A program made the position numbers and the translations under genes. From assembly GCF_017939745.1 (NCBI RefSeq), contig NZ_JAGKQQ010000001.1, positions 4,030,001 to 4,094,000 on the forward strand: a DNA stretch of 64,000 nt, in the 5' to 3' direction. Numbering within the stretch: the stretch's first letter is position 1; every line of letters begins with the position of its first letter. The DNA comes from Gemmata palustris (GTDB taxonomy: Bacteria > Planctomycetota > Planctomycetia > Gemmatales > Gemmataceae). The notes under the pieces were generated by a model that was not told the DNA's origin, made no database searches, and saw only the letters and a list, made by a program, of their open reading frames with translations. Positions 8,161 through 15,627 of the stretch are shown in pieces.

Positions 8161-8591
8161 CTACGCTCCTCATACCGCTCCTGGCAAAAGACCGGTCGTT
8201 CGACTGGTATGCCTCCGTTCACGAAGCCAGTCACGCGGTCGCGGCCCTGTCGCACGGGTGTCAGGTCACGCGCGTGCTCGTGACTGGGGGGCGCGGCTAC
8301 ACAGAGTACAGTGCCCCGCATACGCGGCACGCTGGAGCCGTCATCCTTTTCGCGGGGCCGATTGGTGAGGGCATGTTGACCGACTCCGAGAAATTCCTCG
8401 ACAATTCACACGGCGATTACTGCGCGTTGACCAAGTTGGGGCTGTCACCGGACGAGCGCACGGCCGCGCGTGCCGATACGATCAAGCTCCTCGCGGCGAA
8501 ACAAAAGAAGATCGAACTGTTCTCTTATTGGCTCGCGCAGTGGGGCGTAATGGACGGGTACGAGGCCGAAAAGTTATTCCGCGGGTACTGA
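8161..8591 (+). pseudogene. 3' part of the split gene; HExxH motif protein
   Basis: The open frame resumes directly at the IS right boundary (TLLIPLLAKDRSFDWYASVHEASHAVAALSHG) and ends at 8591. V-HEASH-AVAA matches the HExxH zinc-protease signature as found in M41-like (FtsH-type) peptidase domains of phage-associated proteins, but the rest of an FtsH is absent. Downstream residues GPIGEGML and SPDERTAARADTIKLL are consistent with a small helical metalloprotease-like fold. It could be expressed from a start inside the IS end, but it has lost its own N-terminus at 5017-5240. A strong terminator follows. Confidence 0.65.
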
Positions 8592-8654
8592 ATTCAATTG
8601 GGTACCGGCGTTGCCGCGAGCGTTCCGCGCCCGGGTCGGGAAGTAGACACCCCG

Positions 8655-8699
8655 GAAACGGAGCGGGCCAGGGATCATTTCCCTGGCCCGCTCCGTTTC
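8655..8699. terminator. 20-bp perfect hairpin terminator
   Basis: Arms 8655-8674 and 8680-8699 are perfectly complementary (GAAACGGAGCGGGCCAGGGA and its complement) with a TCATT loop. It lies between the plus-strand split gene and the minus-strand YcxB-like gene, so it may stop transcription from both sides. Confidence 0.75.
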
Positions 8700-8775
8700 G
8701 TGCAACAGTGGCCGTCTGCGTCAGGCTGTCGAGCAGTGGACGGAGACGAACAAGGGCAATTACGGTACCAGTTGA

Positions 8776-9291
8776 TTAAACCAGTTTTTTGAGCTTAGAG
8801 AGCACGAATTCTCGTGCTGCTTCGTAGTCCTTCTCTCGCTCGAATCCGTGACGTGGGATAATGGCGAAGGACATTCCAGTGACGTAAATGTACAAACTCT
8901 CCCCAACCTCCTTCACGCCTTTCATGTCTTGCCAATGTACGACTGACACAACGGAATCCGTCCGCTCGGTAAGGGTGTCTTCGGTCAACACCAAAGTGAT
9001 GCGGCTAATCACCCCTCGTGTTCCCAATTCTTGAGCAAATGTTCGGAACCCTGAGCTGAGATTTGCCCTACGAATGCCCGGGAATATGACAGCGTAAGTT
9101 ACGCCAACCACAATCAAGATTGCCGCTCCAACCGGGCTGCTACTCGCCAGAAGAGCAGCCGAAATCAGCAACCCCAACGGCAAGAGTAACCAAAGGAGGC
9201 TGACTTGCCGTTTCATGAATGATGACTGTTTCGTCAGGTGCATACAGAGTGCCACGTAGTCATCCAAAGTGGTCGTGTACGTTACTTCCAT
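8776..9291 (-). CDS. YcxB-like membrane protein
   Basis: Protein of 171 aa with two adjacent membrane segments (residues ~30-50, VSLLWLLLPLGLLISAALLA, and ~55-72, PVGAAILIVVGVTYAVIFPG). These are followed by a cytosolic domain with the pattern ITLVLTEDTLTERTDSVVSVVHWQDMKGV..GESLYIYVTGMSFAIIPRHGF. This is the layout of the YcxB-like C-terminal domain, which resembles a PH-like fold. No enzymatic role is known for the family. It is a cargo-type gene in the mobile element; its codon use resembles the neighbouring TIGR02996 genes less than the phage-like genes do. Confidence 0.75.
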   Translation of the reverse strand: MEVTYTTTLDDYVALCMHLTKQSSFMKRQVSLLWLLLPLGLLISAALLASSSPVGAAILIVVGVTYAVIFPGIRRANLSSGFRTFAQELGTRGVISRITLVLTEDTLTERTDSVVSVVHWQDMKGVKEVGESLYIYVTGMSFAIIPRHGFEREKDYEAAREFVLSKLKKLV

Positions 9292-9322
9292 CTGCCCTCA
9301 TCCTCCGCGACGTTGTACACTA

Positions 9323-9991
9323 TTACTGTTTCACCAATATCAAATCAACGACCCAGCACCCGCGCACGTGCGGCCCGGGACTGCGGCAGTGCTCCAGCAC
9401 ATCCGCGCTGTCGCACCCGGCGTCCTGGAGCGCGTCGGCCAGAATCGGCATCGCGGAGAAGTTGCGCGACTCGTACATCTGGGACGCAAGTGCGAAAGCG
9501 GTGGACGTGCGCCACGAAGGGGAGAAGGCGGTGGGGCGGAATGTGTTGCCGAAGATTTCACAGAGTACGGGCGGTTGGTGGGCGCGGTTGAGTTTGCTTG
9601 CCCACCCGTAGTGAAACAAAAGACAGTCCCGCAACGCGGACATGCGCATGTGTCTGGGAGAAATCGCAATAAACACCCAATGCATTGGAGCCCGAATTTC
9701 TACCGGAGTGGCATTCCAAGATGGTCGTTCACTGTCCCGGATGAATAGCGTCCCGACCAGACTATCCACTCGTCTCACCGCGGCGAGTAGCGCGTCTTGC
9801 CCCACGGTCCCGTCGCTCGCAAGCTCGGCCACGTCGACAGCCTCAGCCAGCGCGGGGTCGGTTATGTCGCCCGGGCACCGGCGGGCAACCGCAACGGCGA
9901 ACAACCGCAACTTCCGGTCACTCGCCTTATCGCTCAAGAATTGCAACATCGTCTGCGGATCGTTACCCGCCAGCCATTCCGCTTCGGTCAT
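9323..9991 (-). CDS. TIGR02996-domain protein (planctomycete-specific family)
   Basis: Protein of about 222 aa beginning MTEAEWLAGNDPQTMLQFLSDKASDRKLRLFAVA, the recurrent N-terminal domain found in many copies in Gemmata genomes. The C-terminus has the equally recurrent FGNTFRP..FSPSWRTSTAFALASQMYESRNFSAMPILADALQDAGC.SADVLEHCR.PGPHVRGCWVVDL block. Function is unknown; the family is thought of as a small helical, often cysteine-bearing, paralogous group. The ATG at 9991 is preferred over upstream in-frame starts because it matches the family's start. Palindrome copy D lies about 100 bases upstream. It is one of three paralogues in this window. Confidence 0.85.
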   Translation of the reverse strand: MTEAEWLAGNDPQTMLQFLSDKASDRKLRLFAVAVARRCPGDITDPALAEAVDVAELASDGTVGQDALLAAVRRVDSLVGTLFIRDSERPSWNATPVEIRAPMHWVFIAISPRHMRMSALRDCLLFHYGWASKLNRAHQPPVLCEIFGNTFRPTAFSPSWRTSTAFALASQMYESRNFSAMPILADALQDAGCDSADVLEHCRSPGPHVRGCWVVDLILVKQ

Positions 9992-10090
9992 CGGTCGCCC
10001 TCTGGAGCCGCTCCCAGCATGACCGATTGGTGTGCCGGTGCCAAGTCCGCACCGAACCACTTCCGAAGACCGCCCCCGAACCCCGACTCG

Positions 10091-10113
10091 ATTTTATTCA
10101 ACTTGAATAAAAT
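10091..10113. repeat. dispersed 23-bp palindrome, copy D (perfect)
   Basis: Perfect palindrome, ATTTTATTCAA-C-TTGAATAAAAT. It lies between two tandem TIGR02996 genes, upstream of the 9323-9991 gene. Confidence 0.85.
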
Positions 10114-10126
10114 GCTCCCCGCACGC

Positions 10127-10822
10127 CTACTCCTTCCCCAGCACCAAATCGACGACCCAGCACCCGCACACGTGCGGCCCGGGAGCGCGGCAGTGATCGA
10201 GCATGTCGGCGCTTTGGCACCCGGCGTCCCGGAGCGCGTCGGCCAGGGTCGGCATCGCAGAGAAGTCGCGCGACTCATACATCTGCGACGCGAGCGCAAC
10301 GACCGTAGAGGTGCGCCACGAGGGAGAGAAGGTAACAGGCCGGAACGGGTTGCCGAAGATGTCTCGCAATGTGTCGCTTTGCCGCGCTTGTTCGGCGGCT
10401 TCTGCAGCACGGTGGTCAATGCCCAGCGCGGCTTTTTCCCACACCGCCGAAGTTCGTGCCTCTCTCGCTCCCCATTCGGGGAAATCGGTATAGTATGCTG
10501 CCCAGCAGCCGCAATTGGTCGAGCGATTCGCGAAATTGCCTGCGTCGGGATTGTCGCGCTCGAAATCGCGCCACGCTTGGTCGGCACCGTTCATGGCATC
10601 GTTCGCTTCGTCAGCGCTTGCCAAACCATCGACGTACTTCTCCGTGATTTCCACATTCCTGCGACTTCGCTCATCAGCCAGCAAATGCCAAATACGGCGG
10701 CAGCACGCACAGGTAAAGAGCCGTAACTTTCGTTCGCTGCCGCTCCCGCTGAGGAAATTTCCACCAAGAAATTTCAGAACGTGGTTTGGATCGGCGCACG
10801 CCAACCATTCCGCTTCGGTCAT
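10127..10822 (-). CDS. TIGR02996-domain protein, second copy
   Basis: Protein of about 231 aa paralogous to the gene at 9323-9991. It starts MTEAEWLACADPNHVLKFL and includes the family's CACCRRIWHLLADERSR segment, which the first copy has largely lost. The C-terminal block FGNPFRPVTFSPSWRTSTVVALA ... GPHVCGCWVVDLVLGKE is conserved. Both genes share the upstream sequence, including the palindrome and the GTGTGCCGGTGCCAAGTC stretch, so the unit gene-plus-palindrome appears to have been duplicated in tandem. The start at 10822 is chosen by family alignment. Function is unknown. Confidence 0.85.
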   Translation of the reverse strand: MTEAEWLACADPNHVLKFLGGNFLSGSGSERKLRLFTCACCRRIWHLLADERSRRNVEITEKYVDGLASADEANDAMNGADQAWRDFERDNPDAGNFANRSTNCGCWAAYYTDFPEWGAREARTSAVWEKAALGIDHRAAEAAEQARQSDTLRDIFGNPFRPVTFSPSWRTSTVVALASQMYESRDFSAMPTLADALRDAGCQSADMLDHCRAPGPHVCGCWVVDLVLGKE

Positions 10823-11333
10823 CGGTCGCCCCCTGGAACTGCTCTCAGCATGACCGATTGGTGTGCCGGTGCCAAGTCTGCACCGAGCCACTTCCGAAGA
10901 CGGCACCGAGAGGAAGAAAACGAGAAGACGGCCCCCCGAACCCCGACCCGATTTTATTCAAGTTGAATAAAATGCTCCCCGGTCGATCGATAGACAATGC
11001 CTATGATAAAATTCGCAATCGATAGGCGATACCGGTCCGCTCTTAGTTTTAGGGGGTGTCTTTGCTGCCTTTTCTTTCCCTTCGGAGCCGTCTTGCCCCA
11101 AGCCCCACCAGATCGCATTAGCGTGGGATGGCGGGCCGAACGCCCTCTAATCGCGGAGCTTCTCGTTCCGCACTTCCGGCCCCGTCCTGAGCAATCTTTT
11201 TGTCGGGCGGGTCGTTCCGCAGAATTCCGCAGAATACTGCGGAGAGTCCGCAAATGCATGCGTTTCCACGCACACGATGTTGACTCTCGCACAGAGGGCG
11301 GGTACCTTCAAAACACTGGAAATACCGTCATCT
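10823..11333. other. gap without gene; holds palindrome copy E
   Basis: About 510 bases upstream of the second TIGR02996 gene with no convincing coding sequence on either strand. It contains palindrome copy E at 10951-10973 and an AT-richer stretch near 10995-11030 that may hold a promoter. Confidence 0.5.
10951..10973. repeat. dispersed 23-bp palindrome, copy E (perfect)
   Basis: Perfect palindrome, ATTTTATTCAA-G-TTGAATAAAAT, upstream of the 10127-10822 gene. It is followed by the same AATGCTCCCC as copy D. Confidence 0.85.
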
Positions 11334-11405
11334 GGGCCATTTTCAGTGACTTGAGCAGCGTTCTTCACACGGACGAAGTCACAGGTTCAAATCCTGTATC
11401 GCCCA
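11334..11405 (+). other. tRNA-Val(CAC) 3' fragment, probable attachment site
   Basis: From 11359 the sequence folds as the 3' half of a tRNA: anticodon stem CGTTC/GGACG around loop TTCACAC (anticodon CAC at 11366-11368), variable loop AAGTC, T-arm ACAGG-TTCAAAT-CCTGT, acceptor strand ATCGCCC and discriminator A at 11405. The 5' side (11334-11358) pairs poorly: GGGCCAT has one acceptor mismatch and the D-arm lacks GG. It is therefore probably a remnant made by integration into a tRNA 3' end, not a working tRNA. The orientation fits an element whose integrase end lies left of the window next to the intact tRNA. Confidence 0.65.
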
Positions 11406-11448
11406 CTCTAAGTAGCGAATTGGTAAGGACTTAAGACGACAGGCTAAC

Positions 11449-11480
11449 TGGCAAATCTGATTGGCAAAACGGCTGGCAAA
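11449..11480 (+). repeat. three TGGCAAA direct repeats beside the tRNA fragment
   Basis: TGGCAAA occurs at 11449-11455, 11462-11468 and 11474-11480, with 13- and 12-base spacing, just past the tRNA fragment. The arrangement is like integrase arm-type binding sites, though this is only inferred. Confidence 0.5.
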
Positions 11481-11512
11481 AATGGGCGGGGTTCCCCGCC
11501 CATTTCCTTTTT
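11480..11512 (+). terminator. rho-independent terminator
   Basis: AAATGGGCGGGG (11480-11491) pairs perfectly with CCCCGCCCATTT (11494-11505), followed by CCTTTTTAG. It is correctly placed to end a transcript running through the tRNA locus. Confidence 0.8.
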
Positions 11513-11943
11513 AGCACAACCTATCTCAGCTATTCAAACAGGTGCCGCAGCATTCTATCGGGTTCGTGCGTATCCACCGACCCTTGTTCCCGGCCACACT
11601 GGTCGATCACCCGGCCCCTTCGACAGCTACCGAGCCGTCGAAAATCAGGACCGTCTTGGCCGAGGCGTCCCCGCGTCCTCGGCGAACTTCTCATCAGGCA
11701 AAAGTCGGCAAGAAACTGCTCGTCGTAGGTATGCGGACGGGGTGCATTCGACCCAAGAAGAAGTTGATCGGTAACGCTGTTGCACGTTGCAGACGACAAA
11801 AACGGCTCCTCTGGACGAACGAAGAGCTTCATGTGGTGCTCCTCCAGTTCGTGCGCGCCTGCGACATGATCCTTTCGGAGTGCGGGTTCGGAAGAGGGAA
11901 CGGTGTCCGGGTGGTGACGATACCTCGTTAATCGGAGGGCCGT
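11513..11943. other. gap without confident gene
   Basis: About 430 bases between the terminator and the HEPN gene. Overlapping open frames exist on both strands (11530-11952 minus, 11542-11931 plus), but neither has a ribosome site or a recognisable motif. Confidence 0.4.
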
Positions 11944-13677
11944 ATGCTGCAAATCCTGACGGGCAGGTTCTTTGAGGGCAAGGGAAAGCTTAAAGAACAG
12001 GAGACGGAAGCCGTCCTCTATTCAAACTTCTGGTTCATCAGGGAAATTAACACTCCGGTGGGCGTGCTGAACCCGGCCCGGTACGGCACCCGCGAGGCTA
12101 CGGCCTTCGTTTTCCGGTACGTGAATAAGTACGAGCGTGCCAGCGACAACGACCCGCTGGTTCTGGCCCACTCGGACGAGGCCGTGGACCAGTTCAGGGC
12201 CTTGGCTACGCTTTGGTTCCGGGCGCTGTTCCATCCCGACCGGGCGTTCGTTGAGGCAATGACCCGCCCGTACCCCCGAGGCTTCGGCGGCGGACTAGTC
12301 CCCGCCCGGTATGTGGACCGGTACTTTAATGCCTCGGTCGAGTGCGACCACGAGGAACGGGCCGGGTTCTCGACGTTCCTCAACAGCGTCCTCTCCCTGC
12401 CCCGAGAGAAGTACCTCCGGGTGATCACGTGCATCCGCGCGTTCTGTGACTCGTTAGAAGCGCTCGGCATCAACTATGACGTGGCCTACTCGCTGCTCAT
12501 TTACATGCTGGAGGCGCTGGGAAAGGCGTCAGACGACAAATTCACCCCCACTTGGGAGGATTACGAGGAGGGACAGCGGAAGAAGGTGGACAAGCTGTGC
12601 GGGGAGATGGAGGGCGACCTCGCCCGGAGGCTGCGGGAGACACTGACCAGCACCCCGCACTTGAAGTTGTCAAAGCGGTTCATGGACTTCGTGTCGGGTA
12701 ACGTTCAGGACTCGTTCTACACCACGGAGTCGGTCGGCAGGACGTGGCCCATTCGCAAGAGCGAGTTGCCCAGACTTCTGAAGAACCTTTACACCACGAG
12801 GTCGGTGTACGTTCACGAACTAGAGGAAGTGCTCGACGAGAGCCGCCACATCCGGCCCGAGCCCACGGACGACACCACACGCATCAGGCACGATCCTTAC
12901 CTGACCTACTCCGGGCTGGTACGGCTGTCGAGAGCCGTCCTGATCAACTTCATCAACTTGGCACCGAAACTCGACACCGAACAGACTCACTGGCGGAGCC
13001 AGCTACCCGGCATGGTTTCCGCCGAGTGGTCACCCGAATACTGGATCTGGAAGACGGATGGGTTTGAGGCGAAACACGCCAAAAAACTGTTCAGCGGCGT
13101 TGCTGCGCATTTCTTGGACCTGATCCCCAAGGATGGGGCGGCGATGGCTCCTATCGGTCCCGTCGTGGAGATTGTCGAGGGTCTGATTCCGAAAGCCTCA
13201 AAAGAGCACCAGCCCGCCCTGCTGGGAATCTACTGGCTCTACAACGCCTTAATTGTCCAAAAGCATCAGCGGCCTAACTGGGAGCAGACCATCCAAGGGG
13301 TGCTGGAGAAGGCGACCGACTGCCACATGGAGTACCTCATCTCGGCGATCCTTTGCGGGGGCAGGGCAGGTTTTGACGCCGCCACGAGTGAGCGTGCTTA
13401 CCGGGAGTATTTGCAACACCGACACAAGCCGCAGTGCGTCTGGGTGGCGGGGCTGCTGGAGGCTGCGGTGGTTTGTCACGTTGCTAACCTCTACGACGAG
13501 GAAGGCAAACCCGACGATCACCGCAGGTTGTTGGGCGAAGCGGTCTTGGGCACCCCATTCAACCCCGCATTGCAACAGCGACTTGCTGAGGCCCGAGACG
13601 CTGGAAGTATTATCGACGTGGACTCTATACTCGGTCGTCGGATCAGGGTGGAGCCCCCGATCAACTACGAGATCTGA
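11944..13677 (+). CDS. uncharacterised HEPN-motif protein (candidate RNase/defence)
   Basis: Protein of 577 aa with no close family I can name. The clearest motif is R286-x4-H291 in YTTRSVYVHELEEVL, the R-x4-6-H signature of HEPN nucleases. It sits in a helical context (LPRLLKNLY before, LEEVLDESRH after), as in ApeA-like and other HEPN proteins. The rest is helical with aromatic-rich segments (WDYEE, EYWIWKTDGF, GIYWLYNALIV). There is no signal peptide or membrane segment. GGAGG precedes the ATG at good distance. It stands alone between a tRNA-associated integration site and an IS1 element, a common setting for single-gene defence systems. RNase activity is inference. Confidence 0.6.
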   Translation: MLQILTGRFFEGKGKLKEQETEAVLYSNFWFIREINTPVGVLNPARYGTREATAFVFRYVNKYERASDNDPLVLAHSDEAVDQFRALATLWFRALFHPDRAFVEAMTRPYPRGFGGGLVPARYVDRYFNASVECDHEERAGFSTFLNSVLSLPREKYLRVITCIRAFCDSLEALGINYDVAYSLLIYMLEALGKASDDKFTPTWEDYEEGQRKKVDKLCGEMEGDLARRLRETLTSTPHLKLSKRFMDFVSGNVQDSFYTTESVGRTWPIRKSELPRLLKNLYTTRSVYVHELEEVLDESRHIRPEPTDDTTRIRHDPYLTYSGLVRLSRAVLINFINLAPKLDTEQTHWRSQLPGMVSAEWSPEYWIWKTDGFEAKHAKKLFSGVAAHFLDLIPKDGAAMAPIGPVVEIVEGLIPKASKEHQPALLGIYWLYNALIVQKHQRPNWEQTIQGVLEKATDCHMEYLISAILCGGRAGFDAATSERAYREYLQHRHKPQCVWVAGLLEAAVVCHVANLYDEEGKPDDHRRLLGEAVLGTPFNPALQQRLAEARDAGSIIDVDSILGRRIRVEPPINYEI

Positions 13678-13733
13678 CGACGTGGATGCGGTAACGGGTA
13701 ATGGCCCGCCTGTCGGGATTGCCATAAGGTATT

Positions 13734-14072
13734 GTGATGTCAGCAGCAACGCCGCCTCGCCCACCCGTTCCCCAGTGCCCGCGGTGCGGAGCGACCCACG
13801 TGGTGCGCAATGGCCTGACCCACTCGGGTACCCCGGGGTTCCGGTGCCGCGGGTGCGACCGACGGTTCGTGGCGGCCCCGAAAACCGGTCCGGTTCCCGA
13901 GGCCACCAAGGACCTGGTCCGCCGGCTCCTGGCCGAGCGGGTCGGGATCCGGGCCATCGCTCGTGCCGTCGGGGTGTCCCGGTCGTGGCTCCAGGGGTTC
14001 GTCAACGCCCTGTACCGGGACGATACCCCGCATGATCCCGGACCGCCCCAAAAAAGTCCGGCCCGGTCGTGA
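13734..14072 (+). CDS. IS1 InsA-like protein
   Basis: Protein of 112 aa with an N-terminal zinc ribbon (CPRCGATHVVRNGLTHSG ... FRCRGCDRRFV) and a helix-turn-helix (LLAERVGIRAIARAVGVSRSWLQGFV), the normal InsA arrangement. It binds the IS ends and can repress transposition. Just before its stop, CCCCAAAAAAGTCC (about 14046-14059) provides the A6 slippery run on which ribosomes shift -1 into orfB, giving the InsAB' transposase. Confidence 0.85.
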   Translation: MMSAATPPRPPVPQCPRCGATHVVRNGLTHSGTPGFRCRGCDRRFVAAPKTGPVPEATKDLVRRLLAERVGIRAIARAVGVSRSWLQGFVNALYRDDTPHDPGPPQKSPARS

Positions 14073-14476
14073 TCGAAGCCGACGAGATGTGGAGTTTCGT
14101 GGGTTCCAAGGGCGACGTGCGGTGGGTCTGGGTGGCCCTGGACGCGGGCACCCGGCGGGTCCTCGCGATGGTTGTCGGGGACCGGTCCGCGGGCACCACC
14201 CAGCGGTTCGGGAGCGCGCTCCCGCGCGGGTTCCGGACCGGGGTCACCGTGTACACCGACTTCCTCGCCTCGTACCGGGGAGCGATCCCGCGGGCCCGGC
14301 ACCGGCCCGTGGGCAAGGATACCGGGCACACCGCACACATCGAGCGCTTCGGGCTTACCCTAGGACAGCGCTGCGCCCGATTCGTTCGTAAGACCTTGAC
14401 GTTCTCCAAGTGCCCCAGAAATCATCTCGGAGCCCTCTGGTACTTCATACGACTGTACAACCAGTGCCGTCAGTAG
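14069..14476 (+). CDS. IS1 InsB-like transposase domain (made by -1 frameshift)
   Basis: Catalytic half of the IS1 transposase. In the -1 frame the slippery site leads to KSGPVVIEADEMWSFVG, with the first catalytic D/E region (EADEMWSF), then VYTDFLASY (second D) and HTAHIERFGLTLGQRCARFVRKTLTFSKCPRNHLGALWYFI, the family's C-terminal signature with the catalytic E. A GTG at 14069 overlapping the orfA stop (GTGA) is a formal start, but the active protein is expected to be the orfA-orfB fusion. All key residues are present, so the IS may be active. Confidence 0.85.
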   Translation: MIEADEMWSFVGSKGDVRWVWVALDAGTRRVLAMVVGDRSAGTTQRFGSALPRGFRTGVTVYTDFLASYRGAIPRARHRPVGKDTGHTAHIERFGLTLGQRCARFVRKTLTFSKCPRNHLGALWYFIRLYNQCRQ

Positions 14477-14568
14477 GGCCACTACCGGATTCGGCATACT
14501 CGGCGAGATTGTACTGTCAGCCGAAACTCGTAAAATCGCGTGAATTTCGCGCCACATATTCGACTTGC

Positions 14569-14820
14569 TCACTGGCGCTCAAAAGCTTCCACTTCTGTCG
14601 TCTCATCTTCAAACCAGGTCCGCGGGCAGTACTCGCATTTGTACGTGCATCGAGTTGTGGTCCGCCCACACACGTTGGCGATGGCATAAAAGGTTCGGCC
14701 GCCGTTGCGCTTTGCGTTTCATGCGTAGCGGCCGAGTTCCAAGAGTTCCCGGTCTTTTTGGTCCACCAGCACTTTGAATCCGTTCTGAAGCTCCACTTCC
14801 GTCCGCCGGCACTAGCGCAC
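14569..14820 (-). pseudogene. decayed HNH/AP2-like endonuclease remnant
   Basis: On the minus strand the sequence reads KVLVDQKDRELLELGRYA in one frame and, after a stop, NGGRTFYAIANVCGRTTTR with CTYKCEYCPRTWFEDETTE in the next. This recalls HNH homing-type endonucleases with an AP2-like fold (LVD..D...L..Y.W......G...YAIANV). The frame is broken and both ends are missing. The match is weak and rests on pattern only. Confidence 0.35.
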
Positions 14821-14855
14821 TTCTGAGAACGTCGCCAGCGGTTTCTCCGCGGGCG

Positions 14856-15269
14856 TCACTCCTTCACCTCGACGACCTCGGCCTTCGCGACGCCGGTCTT
14901 GATCGACGCGACCGCCTTCTCGGCGTCGGCCTTCGCCTTATACCCCTCGCTGGACGTCGCCACGACCTGACCGTTCGCCGCCTTCAGCCGCCAGCGGTGC
15001 TCCTTCTTCTCGTCCTCGTACACCTCGAACTTCTCCTTGCTGTCCGTACCCGCCTTCTGCACCAGCTCGATCCCGTGCTTGGCGTCCGCGGCTGCCTTGT
15101 ACCCCTGACCCGCAGTGGCGAGGATCGCTCCGTTACCCGCCTTGAGCCGCCAGCGGAACTGGTCGTCCTTTCCCTTGTACAACTCGAACTTCAACTTCGT
15201 GTCTTGCGCGGACGCAGCGGACACCGAGAACCCGACGACAATCCCGGCGGCAGTCAGAACGCGGAACAT
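14856..15269 (-). CDS. secreted DUF1508 (YegP-like) double-repeat protein
   Basis: Protein of 137 aa with a Sec signal peptide (MFRVLTAAGIVVGFSVSAASA, cleavage after ASA). Two copies of the ~48-residue YegP repeat follow: FELYKGKDDQFRWRLKAGNGAILATAGQGYKAAADAKHGIELV and FEVYEDEKKEHRWRLKAANGQVVATSSEGYKAKADAEKAVASI. This family usually has two such repeats in tandem and is of unknown function. The ATG at 15269 is preferred to an upstream in-frame start because it begins the signal peptide and follows GAAGGCC. Confidence 0.88.
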   Translation of the reverse strand: MFRVLTAAGIVVGFSVSAASAQDTKLKFELYKGKDDQFRWRLKAGNGAILATAGQGYKAAADAKHGIELVQKAGTDSKEKFEVYEDEKKEHRWRLKAANGQVVATSSEGYKAKADAEKAVASIKTGVAKAEVVEVKE

Positions 15270-15627
15270 GACGTGGCCTTCTGTTGATGCGGCAGGGGCG
15301 AATGCCGAAACTGGCCGCAAATCGCAGGCCAACGGAGTGGCCCCTTAAACTGCTGTTCGCTCTCGAACCGGGAACCCGACCCGGCGAACGTGAGAGTAGC
15401 GTTGATGCAGACGGACGTGGACGAGGACACGGGGAAGTCTGATCTGGCCTTCCTCGATCACCCGCTCCGGCAGCTATCACTGCCGCTAACTCTCTGGAGA
15501 AGGTGTGCCCCCACCGAAACCCCAGAACAAGGGCACGACCTACGCGACGTGTCGGCACTGTTGGACCGATTGACCTTACGCCCTAGTTCTCTAAAGGGAG
15601 CCGGGGCGTCTTTTCCCGCCATCGATT
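15270..15627. other. gap without gene
   Basis: About 360 bases upstream of the DUF1508 gene. I see no coding sequence or structure that I can support. Confidence 0.4.

Larger units (their letters stand above)
13697..14486 (+). mobile_element. IS1-family insertion sequence
   Basis: Imperfect terminal repeats begin GGTAATGGCCC (13697) and, on the other strand, GGTAGTGGCCC (ending at 14486), matching at about 14 of 18 positions. The element is about 790 bp with overlapping orfA and orfB, as in IS1. No clear target duplication is visible in the flanks. Confidence 0.82.

Noticed and set aside
8748..8762. Second partial match to the mini-CRISPR spacer (CAAGGGC-ATTAC)
   Set aside because: Only about 12 bases agree, the preceding bases are not TTN, and the site is near the 3' end of a gene, not a promoter.
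11334..11405. Complete functional tRNA-Val
   Set aside because: The 5' half pairs poorly (acceptor mismatch, no GG in the D-loop); a 3' fragment from integration is more likely.
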